DNA of 64,000 bases from Alphaproteobacteria bacterium SO-S41. GTDB taxonomy: Bacteria > Pseudomonadota > Alphaproteobacteria > Micropepsales > Micropepsaceae. Location of the stretch: positions 2,790,001 to 2,854,000 of the forward strand of contig AP024629.1 of NCBI GenBank assembly GCA_019670725.1. The letters run 5' to 3'. Below are positions 36,814 through 46,415 of this stretch, in pieces (position 1 is the first letter of the stretch; each line of letters opens with the position of its first letter). Below the pieces are notes generated by a model. That model made no database searches and was not told the DNA's origin. It saw only the letters and a program-made list of their open reading frames with translations. A program made the position numbers and the translations under genes.

Positions 36814-38172
36814 ATGAAATCTCTGTTCAAGCTTGCCGCCGCCGCGGCGCTCGCTCTGCTGATCCAGCCGGCAGGCGCCGACAGCATCCAGCGCGCCGCC
36901 GCCGTCGTGAACGGCACCGTGATCTCCACCTACGACCTCGACCAGCGTGTCAGGATGGTGCTCGTCACCTCCGGCGGCGCCCAGGGTGAAGCGGCGCAGC
37001 AGCGCCTGCGCGAGCAGATCTTGCGCACGCTGATCGACGAGATCCTGCAGCTCACCGAAGCTGCCGACGCCAAGCTCGAGATCACCGAAGCCGAGGTCGA
37101 CGAGTCGCTCGACAACATCGCCAAGCAGAACAACACAACCCGCGAGAGCATCGTGAAGTCGCTCGCCTCCAACGGCGTCGGCGAGGATACGCTGCGGGTT
37201 CAGGTCAAGGCCGAGCTCGCCTGGTCGAAGCTGATCGAGGAGCGCCTCGCGGGCCGCGTCAACGTCACCGACGAAGAAGTCGACCAGGAGATGAAGCGCA
37301 TCCAGGAAGGCGCCTCGAAGCCGCAATTCCTGGCGTCTGAAATCTTCATCAGCGTCGACTCCCCCGGCGACGAGCCCCGCGCCCGCCGCGCCATCGACCA
37401 GATCTTCGCCCAGCTGAACACCGGCTCGCCCTTCTCGGCGCTCGCCCAGCAGTTCAGCGAATCCGCCACCGCCTCGCGCGGCGGCGATCTCGGCTGGGTG
37501 CAGGACGGCGACGTCCCCGCCGAGGTCTGGACGACGCTGCAGGGCATGCGCCCGCTGTCGATCTCCAAGCCCATCCGCGCGGCCGGCGGCTACTACCTCA
37601 TCGCGATGCGCGACAAGATGCGCCCGGCCGGCGCCGCCGCCGAAGCGCCCCCGCCGCCGCCTGGACGCCCCGCGGGCGTGCCCCCCGGCTCGGTCAAGCT
37701 GAAGCGCCTCGTGCTCGGCATGCCGCCGAGCATGACCAAGGCAGAGCAGGAGCAGTATCTCCGCGCCGCCGGCGGCCTCCGCGAGCAGATCAAGGGCTGC
37801 CAGGGTCTGGAGCAGTTCGTCGGCCAGATGCAGGGCGTCGGCCTCATCGACCTGCCCGTCCTCCCGGTCGCCGACCTCGCCCCGGAAATCCGTCAGGTCA
37901 TCCAGGGCCTCAACCCCAGCGACGTGTCGCAGCCCTTCTTCAGCAATGAAGGCGGCCACAACCTGATGAACCTGCTGGTCGTCTGCGGCGACCGTCCGCG
38001 CGTCGATTTCGTGCAGACCAAGGCGTTCCAGATGCCAACCCGCGAGCAGGTCCAGAACCGCATGTTCAACCAGGAGCTCTCGGTCCTCGCCCGCCGCTAT
38101 ATGCGCGACCTGCGTCGTGACGCGGCCATCGAGATCCGCGACGCGGCGGTGCTGAACACCGCCTCGAACTGA
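36814..38172 (+). CDS. surA: Periplasmic chaperone / peptidyl-prolyl isomerase SurA
   Basis: A 452-residue protein with a signal peptide ([22 protein letters not shown]). The N-terminal SurA chaperone domain has [21 protein letters not shown] parvulin domain runs from about 170 to 270 ([35 protein letters not shown]). After a Pro-rich linker, a more degenerate second parvulin-like region ([15 protein letters not shown]) follows. SurA escorts beta-barrel proteins such as LptD to the Bam machinery, so its place downstream of lptD makes sense. The gap holds a possible promoter. Confidence 0.92.
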   Translation: MKSLFKLAAAAALALLIQPAGADSIQRAAAVVNGTVISTYDLDQRVRMVLVTSGGAQGEAAQQRLREQILRTLIDEILQLTEAADAKLEITEAEVDESLDNIAKQNNTTRESIVKSLASNGVGEDTLRVQVKAELAWSKLIEERLAGRVNVTDEEVDQEMKRIQEGASKPQFLASEIFISVDSPGDEPRARRAIDQIFAQLNTGSPFSALAQQFSESATASRGGDLGWVQDGDVPAEVWTTLQGMRPLSISKPIRAAGGYYLIAMRDKMRPAGAAAEAPPPPPGRPAGVPPGSVKLKRLVLGMPPSMTKAEQEQYLRAAGGLREQIKGCQGLEQFVGQMQGVGLIDLPVLPVADLAPEIRQVIQGLNPSDVSQPFFSNEGGHNLMNLLVVCGDRPRVDFVQTKAFQMPTREQVQNRMFNQELSVLARRYMRDLRRDAAIEIRDAAVLNTASN

Positions 38173-38174
38173 CC

Positions 38175-39068
38175 GTGACGACGCCGCGGCCGATCGCTCT
38201 CACGATGGGCGATCCGGCCGGGATCGGGCCGGAGATCGCGGCCAAGGCGATGGCGGCGCTGCAGAACCGCATTCCCCTGCGCTTCATCGCCGGACGCAGC
38301 GCGCTCGCAAGCGCCATCCCCGGCCGCCCGGAAACCACCGACGCGGCGGCCGTCATCGAGTCGATCCGCCGCGCCGTCGAGCTGGTGGAGACCGGCGAAT
38401 GCTCAGCCGTCGTCACCTGCCCCATCGCGAAGAAGACGCTGATGGATGCCGGCTTCGCCTTTCCCGGTCATACCGAATATCTCGCCCACCTGACCCAGGC
38501 GCCGCGCGCCGTGATGATGCTGGCGGTGGAAGGCCTCCGCGTCGTCCCCGTCACCGTGCACAACGCCCTCGCCAGGGTGCCGGCGCTGCTGACCGAGGAC
38601 CTCATCGTCGAGACCGGCCACATCACCGCCGCCGCCCTCACCCGCGATTTCGGCATTGCCTCGCCGCGTCTCGCGATCGCCGGCCTCAACCCGCATGCCG
38701 GCGAAGGCGGCGCGCTCGGTGGCGAGGAGGCGGCGGTGATCACCCCCGCCATCGAGCGCCTGCGCGCGGAGGGGATCGCCGTCTCCGGCCCGCATCCCGC
38801 CGACACGATGTTCCATGCCGCCGCCCGCGCGCGATACGACGCCGCGCTTTGCATGTATCACGACCAGGCGCTCATCCCGATCAAGACCATCGACTTCGAC
38901 CGCGGCGTAAACGTCACGCTCGGCCTGCCGATCATCCGCACCTCGCCGGATCACGGCACGGCCTTCGACATCGCCGGCAAGGGCATCGCGAACCCGACCA
39001 GCCTCATCGCCGCGATCGAACTCGCCGCCGCGCTCGCCGAACGCCGCGCCGCCGTTCACCCCGCATGA
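38175..39068 (+). CDS. pdxA: 4-hydroxythreonine-4-phosphate dehydrogenase
   Basis: A 297-residue enzyme of pyridoxal phosphate synthesis. The start [20 protein letters not shown] is conserved. Metal-binding histidines lie in [19 protein letters not shown] and [13 protein letters not shown]. It is about 30 residues shorter than E. coli PdxA: the region after [14 protein letters not shown] is compressed, while all catalytic segments are present. The start is GTG 38175, two bases after the surA stop. The end overlaps ksgA by 4 bases. Confidence 0.95.
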   Translation: MTTPRPIALTMGDPAGIGPEIAAKAMAALQNRIPLRFIAGRSALASAIPGRPETTDAAAVIESIRRAVELVETGECSAVVTCPIAKKTLMDAGFAFPGHTEYLAHLTQAPRAVMMLAVEGLRVVPVTVHNALARVPALLTEDLIVETGHITAAALTRDFGIASPRLAIAGLNPHAGEGGALGGEEAAVITPAIERLRAEGIAVSGPHPADTMFHAAARARYDAALCMYHDQALIPIKTIDFDRGVNVTLGLPIIRTSPDHGTAFDIAGKGIANPTSLIAAIELAAALAERRAAVHPA

Positions 39069-39919
39069 GCGGGCTCGACGACCTGCCGCCCCTGCGCGAG
39101 GTGATCGGCGCGCAGAACCTCATCGCGAAGAAATCGCTCGGGCAGAACTTCCTGCTCGACCTCAACCTCACCGGCCGCATCGCGCGCGAGGCCGGGCCGC
39201 TCGCCGGGCGCGACGTGCTGGAGATCGGTCCCGGCCCCGGCGGCCTCACCCGCGCGCTGCTGGCCGAAGGCGCCAACCGCGTCCTCGCCATCGAGCGCGA
39301 CGATCGCTTCCTCCCCGCCCTCGCCGACATCAACACGGCCAGCGGCAACCGCCTCATCGTCGAACCCGCCGACGCCCTCGGCGCCGACGAGCCCGCTTTG
39401 CTCGCCCGCCATGGCCTCAAGACGCCCGTCACGATCGTCGCCAACCTGCCCTACAATGTCGGCACGGCGCTGCTGGTGAAGTGGCTGACGCAGCCGGTCT
39501 GGCCCACCTGGTTCTCGTCCATGACGCTGATGTTCCAGCGCGAGGTCGCCGAGCGCATCGTCGCCGCCAACGGCACCGACTTCGGCCGCCTCTCGGTCCT
39601 CGCCCAGTGGCGCACGAAACCGCGCATGCTGTTCGACGTGAACCCCAAGGCGTTCCTGCCGCCGCCCAGCATCACCTCCACCGTGGTGCGCCTCGACGTT
39701 ACCCCCGACCCCGAACCCGCGCCGCTGAAAATGCTGGAAGCCGTCACCGCCGCCGGCTTCGGCCAGCGCCGCAAGATGCTCCGCGCCAGCCTGAAGACCC
39801 TCGGCCGCGATCCCATCCCGCTGCTCGAATCCTGCGGCATCGACCCCACCACCCGCGCCGAACAGGTCCCGGTCACGAAGTTCCTGGCCCTCGCGCGGGC
39901 GTATGCGGCCTCGCCTTGA
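39065..39919 (+). CDS. ksgA: 16S rRNA adenine-N6,N6-dimethyltransferase
   Basis: A 284-residue RsmA/Ksg[19 protein letters not shown] is the conserved start, the SAM-binding motif is [15 protein letters not shown], and the catalytic motif is NLPYN in [35 protein letters not shown] and the C-terminal helical domain complete it. It dimethylates two adenines in helix 45 of 16S rRNA, late in small-subunit assembly. The order surA-pdxA-ksgA is conserved widely. The ATG overlaps the pdxA stop. Confidence 0.96.
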   Translation: MSGLDDLPPLREVIGAQNLIAKKSLGQNFLLDLNLTGRIAREAGPLAGRDVLEIGPGPGGLTRALLAEGANRVLAIERDDRFLPALADINTASGNRLIVEPADALGADEPALLARHGLKTPVTIVANLPYNVGTALLVKWLTQPVWPTWFSSMTLMFQREVAERIVAANGTDFGRLSVLAQWRTKPRMLFDVNPKAFLPPPSITSTVVRLDVTPDPEPAPLKMLEAVTAAGFGQRRKMLRASLKTLGRDPIPLLESCGIDPTTRAEQVPVTKFLALARAYAASP

Positions 39920-39977
39920 CCTCTCCCTCCACCCCGCGCAGTTTGCGCCCGACAAAAAATCAGTAAGGGAGCCATCC

Positions 39978-41030
39978 ATGTTCTGCGAAGCCATTGTCGC
40001 CTATGGCGAGCCGCTCCAGCGCGTCGAACTGCCGACCCCCGTGCCGCAGGGCTCGGAAGTCGTCCTCGCCGTCACCGATGCCGGCGTCTGCCACAGCGAC
40101 GTGCACATTCATGACGGCCATTTCGACATGGGCGGCGGCAACAAGCTCGACGTCCGCGCCGGCCGCAAGCTGCCCTTCGCGCTCGGCCACGAGATCGGCG
40201 GCAAGGTCGTCGCCGTCGGTCCCGATGTGAAGGGTGTGAAGGTCGGCGACCGCCGCGCCGCCTATCCGTGGATCGGCTGCGGCGACTGCCCGGCCTGCAA
40301 CCGCGAGGAAGAGCAGCTCTGCAACAAGCCGCGCAATCTCGGCATCCAGGTGAATGGCGGCTACGCCACCCACGTCCTCGTGCCGGACGAGAAGTATCTC
40401 ATCGATTTCGGCAACACCGATCCCGGCCTCGCCGCCGCCTATATGTGCTCGGGCCTCACCGGCTTCGGCGCGATGAAGAAGCTCGGCCATGTCGGCAAGC
40501 AGGACCCGATCGTGATCGTCGGCCTCGGCGGCGTCGGCATGATGGGCCTGCAATTCGCCCGCGCGCTGTTCGACGCCCCGATCATCGGCGTCGATGTCGA
40601 CCAGACCAAGCTCGACGCCGCGCTGAAGGCCGGCGCCACCTCGGTCGTCAACTCGCGTGAAGAGGGCGCGCTGAAGAAGCTGCTCGCCGCGACCGGCGGC
40701 GCCTATGCCGCGGTCGACTTCGTCGGCTCGGAAGCCTCGTTCGCCTTCGCGCAGGGCAGCGTCCGCAAGGGCGGCAAGGTCATCGTCGTCGGCCTGTTCG
40801 GCGGCGCCTTCTCGATGCCCATTCCCTTGCTGCCGATGCGCGCCATCTCGATCGGCGGCTCCTATGTCGGCTCGCTGCCCGAGACCAAGGAGATGATGGA
40901 GCTGGTGAAGGCCGGCAAGATCGATCCGATCCCCGTCGTCCGCCGCAAGCTGGCCGAAGCCTCCGCGACGCTCGACGACCTCCGCGAAGGCAAGATCGTC
41001 GGCCGCGTGGTGCTCGACCCCGCGCTCTAG
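39978..41030 (+). CDS. Zinc-dependent alcohol dehydrogenase
   Basis: A 350-residue medium-chain dehydrogenase. Catalytic zinc ligands are Cys38 (AGVCHSD), His71-Glu72 (GHEIGG) and Cys157 (AAYMCSGLT). The structural zinc is held by Cys101, Cys104, Cys107 and Cys115 in GCGDCPACN and EEQLC. The NAD(P) loop is VGLGGVGMMGLQFA. It oxidises an alcohol or reduces an aldehyde; the specificity is not readable. AAGGGAG precedes the ATG. The gene ends at a strong intrinsic-terminator-like hairpin (41055-41094). Confidence 0.92.
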   Translation: MFCEAIVAYGEPLQRVELPTPVPQGSEVVLAVTDAGVCHSDVHIHDGHFDMGGGNKLDVRAGRKLPFALGHEIGGKVVAVGPDVKGVKVGDRRAAYPWIGCGDCPACNREEEQLCNKPRNLGIQVNGGYATHVLVPDEKYLIDFGNTDPGLAAAYMCSGLTGFGAMKKLGHVGKQDPIVIVGLGGVGMMGLQFARALFDAPIIGVDVDQTKLDAALKAGATSVVNSREEGALKKLLAATGGAYAAVDFVGSEASFAFAQGSVRKGGKVIVVGLFGGAFSMPIPLLPMRAISIGGSYVGSLPETKEMMELVKAGKIDPIPVVRRKLAEASATLDDLREGKIVGRVVLDPAL

Positions 41031-41054
41031 CCCGCCACACAAATGCCGAACCCG

Positions 41055-41094
41055 CGCGCGACCGTCAGGCCATGACGGTCGCGCGTTTCTTTTT
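41055..41094 (+). terminator. Strong intrinsic-terminator-like hairpin overlapping the next start codon
   Basis: A perfect 13-base stem (CGCGCGACCGTCA at 41055-41067 and TGACGGTCGCGCG at 41073-41085) closes a 5-base loop and is followed at once by TTTCTTTTT. It begins 25 bases after the alcohol dehydrogenase stop. Unusually, the start ATG of the next gene (41072-41074) lies at the loop-stem junction, and the T tract encodes part of its signal peptide. Confidence 0.85.
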
Positions 41095-41458
41095 GGCCCC
41101 GCTCCTCGCCGCCACGACGGCCGCCGCCGCGGAGCCGCAACTCCTGTGGAGCGGCCCGCTCTATTCGGAAGCCTGCACGCGCCTCGCCGATAACGGCATG
41201 ATCGAAAGCGCCGCCGGCGCGCGCTACGGCGAGATCACGGCAACGGTCGCCGGCGGCGAAGCAACCCTGGCCGCCGCCCGCACCTGCGCCTCCGCCAGCG
41301 CAGAGAGCGCAAAACTCAGTGAACTGATGAACGAGGATGGCCCGGAATGGCGGGCCTTCGAGGCAAGCTTCTCCGCCTGCCTCGCCGATTCCGGCATCGC
41401 CGCCAAGATCGGCAAGCCCGCCATCGTCAGCTACACATCGTGCGCCTGGCCCGGCTGA
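41072..41458 (+). CDS. Small secreted protein, hypothetical
   Basis: A 128-residue protein with a short signal peptide (MTVARFFLAPLLAATTAAAA). The mature part of about 108 residues has four Cys (EACTRLA, ARTCASASA, FSACLADSG, YTSCAWPG), a pattern that fits two disulfides in the periplasm. It is not recognised. The start codon lies inside a terminator-type hairpin and there is no clear Shine-Dalgarno. Either expression is held low by the structure, or transcripts begin inside it. The signal peptide makes this ATG the best start. Confidence 0.68.
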   Translation: MTVARFFLAPLLAATTAAAAEPQLLWSGPLYSEACTRLADNGMIESAAGARYGEITATVAGGEATLAAARTCASASAESAKLSELMNEDGPEWRAFEASFSACLADSGIAAKIGKPAIVSYTSCAWPG

Positions 41459-41503
41459 TCTGCAGCGCTGATTGCCGTCTCAAAAACCCGTGCTCTCTCC
41501 AAC

Positions 41504-41581
41504 TGTCATTCCCGCGAAGGCGAGAATCCATGCAGGAAACACCCTGCCTGATCATGGATGCCTGCCTTCGCAGGCATGACA
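41504..41581. repeat. Intergenic palindromic element, type A copy 3 (diverged)
   Basis: Left half 41504-41530, right half 41555-41581. The right half keeps a perfect hairpin with a compensated pair: ATGCCTGC, loop cttc, GCAGGCAT. The left half has ATTCCCGC, loop gaag, GCGAGAAT. The halves match each other less well than in the copies at 3623 and 20634. It sits between two convergent secreted-protein genes. Confidence 0.85.
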
Positions 41582-41616
41582 CATGAGAGTAATCTGGGGA
41601 GACCGCGTTCGCGCCC

Positions 41617-42345
41617 TCAGCACCCCATCGGGTCGAGCCACCAGCCCAGCAGCTTGCCGTTGGCGTCCTTCACCTCGGGCGCCTCGTAGCATTCGCCGCC
41701 GGGGTTCTCACCGGGGCCGCGCACGAAGATTTCGGCATTCGTGCCTGGCGGTTCGATGTCATCGGCCGTCGCCGGCGTGAGCGTCGCCTTGCCGCCGGCG
41801 ACGACACAGCCCTGCAGGGGATGGTCGTCGCTGCCGGACAGCATCACATAGCCGGCGTCCGGCGCCGTCGCTGCCGCGAACGAGATGGGCGGCTTGGTGG
41901 CGTCGAGTGCGAGGCAGGCGTCGATGATCGGGATCGCGGCGACGACATCCTGCCCCCACGAACGATAGGCGCAGCCTTTCAGCGACACGGCGTTCTTGCC
42001 GGTCACCGTGACCTCGATCGAATAGGGATAGTTGACCTCGCTCATGCCGTCGGAGCATGCGCCTTCCGACACCGTCACGGTCAGCGGCCCCGACGTCCAG
42101 CTATGCGCGGTCGCGCCTAGCGCCGTGGAAGATTCCGGCTTGAACTCGGTGACCTCGTCATTTTCCGGCCCCGGCGCCGTCAGCGTGATCTTCTGGCCGG
42201 TGATCTCCATGCTCCAGAACGGCTCGGTCCCCACGCCACGCAACGTGCTCTTCACCGCCTCGGCCAGCTTCGGCGCCGGCGGCCAGGGTTGCGCGGGCGC
42301 TGCGGCGGCGGCCGTGGCGGCAGTCATGACGAGAGCGAGCAGCAT
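41617..42345 (-). CDS. COG3650-like secreted protein
   Basis: A 242-residue protein with a signal peptide (MLLALVMTAATAAAAA). RGVGTEPFWSMEITGQKITL matches the GxEPFW motif of the COG3650 family of putative envelope proteins. The motif recurs in spirit: a domain with Cys in SEGACSDGMSEVNYPY, and SLKGCAYRSWG. The function is unknown. I chose ATG 42345 because AAAGGAG lies 7 bases upstream; the longer frame upstream runs through a palindrome. It is downstream of gmk on the same strand, with the type A copy 4 between. Confidence 0.78.
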   Translation of the reverse strand: MLLALVMTAATAAAAAPAQPWPPAPKLAEAVKSTLRGVGTEPFWSMEITGQKITLTAPGPENDEVTEFKPESSTALGATAHSWTSGPLTVTVSEGACSDGMSEVNYPYSIEVTVTGKNAVSLKGCAYRSWGQDVVAAIPIIDACLALDATKPPISFAAATAPDAGYVMLSGSDDHPLQGCVVAGGKATLTPATADDIEPPGTNAEIFVRGPGENPGGECYEAPEVKDANGKLLGWWLDPMGC

Positions 42346-42437
42346 AGAGAGTCTCCTTTGGCCACCATCATACCGGCCGACACCGCGTCTGAAACTGCGA
42401 CTCCTTGGCCGAATTGGGGCGTTGGGTTCCCACCATT

Positions 42438-42516
42438 TGTCATTCCCGCGCAGGCGGGAATCCACGCCGCGAGCACCGCGTTTGCGTGATGGATGCCCGC
42501 CTCCGCGGGCATGACA
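42438..42516. repeat. Intergenic palindromic element, type A copy 4
   Basis: Left half 42438-42464 has stem ATTCCCGC with GCGGGAAT (loop gcag). Right half 42490-42516 has ATGCCCGC with GCGGGCAT (loop ctcc). Both hairpins are perfect although the halves differ, so the G-to-T change on the left is matched by C-to-A within the same half. It lies between gmk and the COG3650-like gene. Confidence 0.88.
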
Positions 42517-42548
42517 GATTAGTCTCGGGAGAGAACGAAGACCGCCCC

Positions 42549-43181
42549 TCAGAACTCCGCCATCATCCCCTGGACGAAGGGCACGAGGCCCGGCTGGCGG
42601 TGGCGGCGCAGACGTTCGGCGGCGATGATCTCGCGGGCTTCCTGCAGCGCGCGCTCCAGGAAGTCGTTGACGATGATGTACTCGTACTCGCCCCAATGGC
42701 TGATCTCGTCATTCGCCTCGGCCATGCGGCGGGCGACGGTCGCCTCGTCGTCTTGAGCGCGGCGGCGCAGGCGCTCTTCCAGCGAGGCTTTCGAGGGCGG
42801 CAGGATGAAGATCGTGACGATGTCGTCCGGCATGCTGGCGCGCAGCTGCTGCGTGCCCTTCCAGTCGATGTCGAACAGCATGTCGTGGCCCTCGGCCAGC
42901 GCCGCGTCGACATAGTCGCGCGGCGTGCCGTAGGACTTCCCGAACACGCCGGCATGCTCCAGGAACCCACCTTCCGCGACCTTGTCGTCGAACGTCTTCT
43001 GGTCGACGAAGGTGTAGTCCTGCCCGTCGATCTCGCCCGGCCGCATCGGCCGCGTCGTCCACGAAACCGACAGCCGCACCTGCTCGTCGAGCCCCAGCAG
43101 GCGGCGCGTGATCGAGGTCTTCCCCGCACCCGAGGGCGAGGAAAACGCGATCAACATGGGCCGGCGCTTGATGGTCAGCAT
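42549..43181 (-). CDS. gmk: Guanylate kinase
   Basis: A 210-residue enzyme that turns GMP into GDP. The P-loop is SSPSGAGKTS (14-23). The GMP-binding region has SVSWTTRPMRPGEIDGQDY, and the lid region YGTPRDYVDAALAEGHDMLF follows with DIDWKGTQQLR. ATG 43181 is 10 bases after the yicC stop, preceded by GCGGGGA. An in-frame upstream ATG inside yicC is unlikely. The order yicC-gmk is widely conserved. Confidence 0.96.
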   Translation of the reverse strand: MLTIKRRPMLIAFSSPSGAGKTSITRRLLGLDEQVRLSVSWTTRPMRPGEIDGQDYTFVDQKTFDDKVAEGGFLEHAGVFGKSYGTPRDYVDAALAEGHDMLFDIDWKGTQQLRASMPDDIVTIFILPPSKASLEERLRRRAQDDEATVARRMAEANDEISHWGEYEYIIVNDFLERALQEAREIIAAERLRRHRQPGLVPFVQGMMAEF

Positions 43182-43191
43182 GAGTCCCCGC

Positions 43192-44073
43192 TCACTCGAC
43201 GTTCTGGACCTGCTCGCGGAATTGCTCAATCGTGGCCTTCAGGTCAAGGCCCAGCCGCGTCAGCTTGATGTCGAACGACTTGGAACAGAGCGTGTTGGCC
43301 TCGCGGGTGAACTCCTGGCAGAGGAAGTCGAGCCGCCGCCCCGATGGCTCGCCCGACGCCAGCAATTCGCGCGCCTGGGCGATATGGGCGTTCAGCCGGT
43401 CCAGTTCCTCGGTCACATCCGCCTTGGCCGCCAGCAGCGCAGCCTCCTGGTGCAGGCGTTCGGGGTTGAGGCCCGATGACGCATCCAGCAGCTTCGCCAG
43501 CTGATCCGACAGGCGCTGCTTCACCGCATCCGGCGCCAGGCTCGCGAGGTTGCGCGCCTCGCCGGTGATTTCCGCAATTCGGCTGAGCTGGGCGTCCAGC
43601 ACCTCGCCGATCCGCGCGCCTTCTTCGCCGCGCGCCTTGGCCAGCGCCTCGATCGCCTGCAGCAGCGAGGCGACCAGCGCCGCGTCACGCGCCTCGATGT
43701 CGGGGCTCACGGCCTCGCCTTCCTCGATCACGCCCTTGATCCGGAAGATGCCGTCCGCGCTCGGCGGCTGCATCGGGATGATATTCTCCATCGCCTTGAT
43801 GGCTTCGGAGATCGCCTGCAGCGCTTCGCGATTGATCTTCAGGCTCGGGGTCTGCGACTGCTCGGTCAGCGACAGCGAGACCTGCACCGAGCCGCGCTTG
43901 AGCTTGGCCTGCAGCGCCTGGCGCGCCTGCACCTCGATCCCGTCCATGCCGGGCGGCAGGCGGAAGCGCAGCTCAAGACCCTTGCCGTTGACGCTCTTCA
44001 GCTCCCACGTCCAGTCAAGCGTCGCGTGATTGCCCCGCGCGCGCGAAAAGCCGGTCATGCTGACGACGGTCAT
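43192..44073 (-). CDS. yicC: YicC/YloC family endoribonuclease
   Basis: A 293-residue protein. The start SMTGFSRARGNHATLDWTWE and SVNGKGLELRFRLPPGMDGI match the YicC N-terminal domain. The C-terminal domain has RLDFLCQEFTREANTLCSKS, the conserved acidic motif. E. coli YicC is reported as an endoribonuclease acting on small RNAs. Its ATG overlaps the mltG stop by 4 bases. Confidence 0.94.
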   Translation of the reverse strand: MTVVSMTGFSRARGNHATLDWTWELKSVNGKGLELRFRLPPGMDGIEVQARQALQAKLKRGSVQVSLSLTEQSQTPSLKINREALQAISEAIKAMENIIPMQPPSADGIFRIKGVIEEGEAVSPDIEARDAALVASLLQAIEALAKARGEEGARIGEVLDAQLSRIAEITGEARNLASLAPDAVKQRLSDQLAKLLDASSGLNPERLHQEAALLAAKADVTEELDRLNAHIAQARELLASGEPSGRRLDFLCQEFTREANTLCSKSFDIKLTRLGLDLKATIEQFREQVQNVE

Positions 44074-45131
44074 GGCTGATCCTTGGCGCGCTCGCGCTCG
44101 ATCTCGCGCAGCTTCGCGACGTTGCGGTTATGCTCCTCCAGCGTGGCCGCGAAGGCATGTCCGCCGGTGCCGTCGGCGACGAAGAACAGATAGTCCGTAT
44201 CCGGAGGATTCATCACCGCAGCCAGCGAATCCTTGCCGGGATTGCAGATCGGCCCCGGCGGCAGGCCCTCGATCTGATAGGTGTTGTAGGGGTTCGGCTT
44301 TTCCATCTCGCTCTTGCGCAGGCCATGGCCCAGCGGCTCGCCGCCGGTCAGGCCATAGATGATGGTCGGGTCCGACTGCAGCTTCATGCCCTTGCGCAGG
44401 CGATTGACGAAGACCGAGGCGACCAGCGGGCGTTCCTTCGCCAGCCCGGTCTCCTTCTCGACGATCGAGGCGAGGATCACCGCCTCCGCGAGCGTCGTAT
44501 AGGGCAGATCCTTCGCGCGACCGGCCCACAGCTTGTCAGCCGTGTCGGTGTGATCCTTCGCCATGCGGCGCAGCAGGTCGGTGCGCGTCGTGCCGCGGTT
44601 GAAGAGATAGGTCTCCGGAAGCAGCGTGCCCTCGGCCGGCGCGGCGCGCGCCTCGCCGGTCAGGATGGGATCGGCCTGCACGATGCGCAGGATCATCGCG
44701 CTGGTCAGCCCCTCGGCGGCGGTCACCTTGTACTGGATGACCTTGCCGGCAACGAGCAACTCCATCACCTGCTTCATGCTGGCATGGGCGGGGATGTTGT
44801 ATTCGCCCGCTTTCAGCTTGCCCTGCATCTCGGCGTAGCGGACGCCCAGCTTGAAGATCGAGGCATCGTCCAGCAGGCCCAGCTTGAAGGGGTCGTCCTT
44901 AGACAGGACGCCGCTGTCGCGCAGCTTGTTGGCGATCGTGTTCAGCCCGTCGCCTTGGTCGAGCATGACCAGCGTGTCCTGAGGGAGCGGCCCCGGCTGC
45001 TCGAAGCGCTGCTGCGCCCAATAGACCGCACCGCCCGTCGCGCCGATGGCGAGCACCATCAGCACGACGAGAACGATGAAAATGCGGAGCAGAATGGACC
45101 TCCGCCGAGGCTTGGGCGCGTCGGCGGTCAT
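44070..45131 (-). CDS. mltG: Endolytic murein transglycosylase
   Basis: A 353-residue inner-membrane protein. A single N-terminal helix (about 13-34) anchors it. A LysM-like region follows (LKAGEYNIPAHASMKQVMEL). The YceG catalytic domain has AVILASIVEKETGLA with catalytic Glu225. QSDPTIIYGLTGG and YNTYQIEGLPPGPICNPG are also conserved. It cuts nascent glycan strands and thereby sets their length. It follows fabF by 7 bases and overlaps yicC, as in other alphaproteobacteria. Confidence 0.95.
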   Translation of the reverse strand: MTADAPKPRRRSILLRIFIVLVVLMVLAIGATGGAVYWAQQRFEQPGPLPQDTLVMLDQGDGLNTIANKLRDSGVLSKDDPFKLGLLDDASIFKLGVRYAEMQGKLKAGEYNIPAHASMKQVMELLVAGKVIQYKVTAAEGLTSAMILRIVQADPILTGEARAAPAEGTLLPETYLFNRGTTRTDLLRRMAKDHTDTADKLWAGRAKDLPYTTLAEAVILASIVEKETGLAKERPLVASVFVNRLRKGMKLQSDPTIIYGLTGGEPLGHGLRKSEMEKPNPYNTYQIEGLPPGPICNPGKDSLAAVMNPPDTDYLFFVADGTGGHAFAATLEEHNRNVAKLREIERERAKDQP

Positions 45132-45138
45132 GGTCGCG

Positions 45139-46401
45139 TCAGGCCGGCGGCGCCGTCAGGATCAGCGCAGCATTCGTTCCGCCGAAGCCGAACGAGTTGG
45201 AGAGGACGGCCCGCACTTCGCGCTTGCGCGCCTTCAGCGGCACCAGGTCGATCGCCGTCGTGACGTCCGGGTTTTCCAAGTTGATCGTCGGCGGCACGAT
45301 CTGGTCGCGGATCGCGAGGATGGAGAAGATCGCCTCCACTGCACCCGCGGCACCCAGCAGGTGGCCGATCGATGACTTGGTCGACGACATCGACAGGTTT
45401 GCCGCGGCATTGCCGAACAGCCGCTCGATCGCGCCGAGTTCGATGCCATCGGCCATGGTCGAGGTGCCGTGCGCGTTGACATAGTCGATGTCGGCGGGCG
45501 TTAGCCCCGCGCGCTTCAGCGCCATGACGACGGCGCGATAGCCGCCGTCGCCGTCTTCCGACGGGGCGGTGATGTGATAGGCGTCGCCCGACAGGCCGTA
45601 GCCGACGACCTCGGCATAGATCTTCGCGCCGCGCGCCTTGGCGTGCTCCAGCTCTTCTAGGACCACCACGCCGGCGCCCTCGCCCATCACGAAGCCGTCG
45701 CGGTCCTTGTCATAGGGACGCGACGCCTTGTCGGGCGTTTCGTTATAGGCGGTCGAGAGCGCACGGCAGGCGTTGAAGCCGGCGATGCCGAGACGGCAGA
45801 TGGCGCCCTCGGCGCCGCCCGCGATCATCACGTCGGCATCGTCGAACGCGATCAGCCGCGCCGCGTCGCCGATCGCATGCGCGCCGGTGGCGCAGGCGGT
45901 GACGACGGAGTGATTGGGACCTTTCGCCCCGAGGCGGATCGAAACCTGGCCCGACACGAGATTGATGAGCCGGCCCGGAATGAAGAACGGACTGATCCGG
46001 CGCGGACCTTTTTCGGCGAGCAGAAGCGCCGCGTCTTCGATACCCGGCAGACCGCCAATGCCCGAACCGATCAGCACACCGGTGCGATAGCGGTCCTCGT
46101 CGGTCTTCAGCTCGATGCCGGAATCCTTCCAGGCCTGATCTGCCGCGGCGATGCCATAGATGATGAATTCGTCCAGCTTGCGCTGTTCCTTCACCTCTAG
46201 ATAGTCGTCGGGGTTGAACAGACCCTCGGACCCCGCGCCCAGCGGGACGCTGCAAGCGATCTTGGTCGCCAGGTCATCGGTCTTGAACTTGGTGATCGGC
46301 CGCGCGCCCGACTGACCGTCGAGCAGACGCGACCACGTGGCTTCCACGCCGCTTCCCAGCGGCGTGACAGCACCCATGCCTGTAACGACGACGCGCCTCA
46401 T
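45139..46401 (-). CDS. fabF: Beta-ketoacyl-ACP synthase II
   Basis: A 420-residue condensing enzyme of type II fatty-acid synthesis. The nucleophile Cys170 is in VVTACATGAHAIGDA; His in NAHGTSTMADGIEL and Lys/His in TKSSIGHLLGAAGAVEA complete the triad. GFGGTNAALIL is the C-terminal motif. It adds malonyl-ACP units to acyl-ACP. I chose ATG 46401; a TTG three codons upstream is in frame but unlikely. It is 14 bases downstream of acpP. Confidence 0.97.
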   Translation of the reverse strand: MRRVVVTGMGAVTPLGSGVEATWSRLLDGQSGARPITKFKTDDLATKIACSVPLGAGSEGLFNPDDYLEVKEQRKLDEFIIYGIAAADQAWKDSGIELKTDEDRYRTGVLIGSGIGGLPGIEDAALLLAEKGPRRISPFFIPGRLINLVSGQVSIRLGAKGPNHSVVTACATGAHAIGDAARLIAFDDADVMIAGGAEGAICRLGIAGFNACRALSTAYNETPDKASRPYDKDRDGFVMGEGAGVVVLEELEHAKARGAKIYAEVVGYGLSGDAYHITAPSEDGDGGYRAVVMALKRAGLTPADIDYVNAHGTSTMADGIELGAIERLFGNAAANLSMSSTKSSIGHLLGAAGAVEAIFSILAIRDQIVPPTINLENPDVTTAIDLVPLKARKREVRAVLSNSFGFGGTNAALILTAPPA

Positions 46402-46415
46402 AGGCGTCAAACGCC

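Noticed and set aside
38175-39068. PdxA considered truncated because it is about 30 residues short
   Set aside because: All metal-binding and substrate motifs are present and the frame is intact between coupled neighbours; the shortfall is in a variable region.
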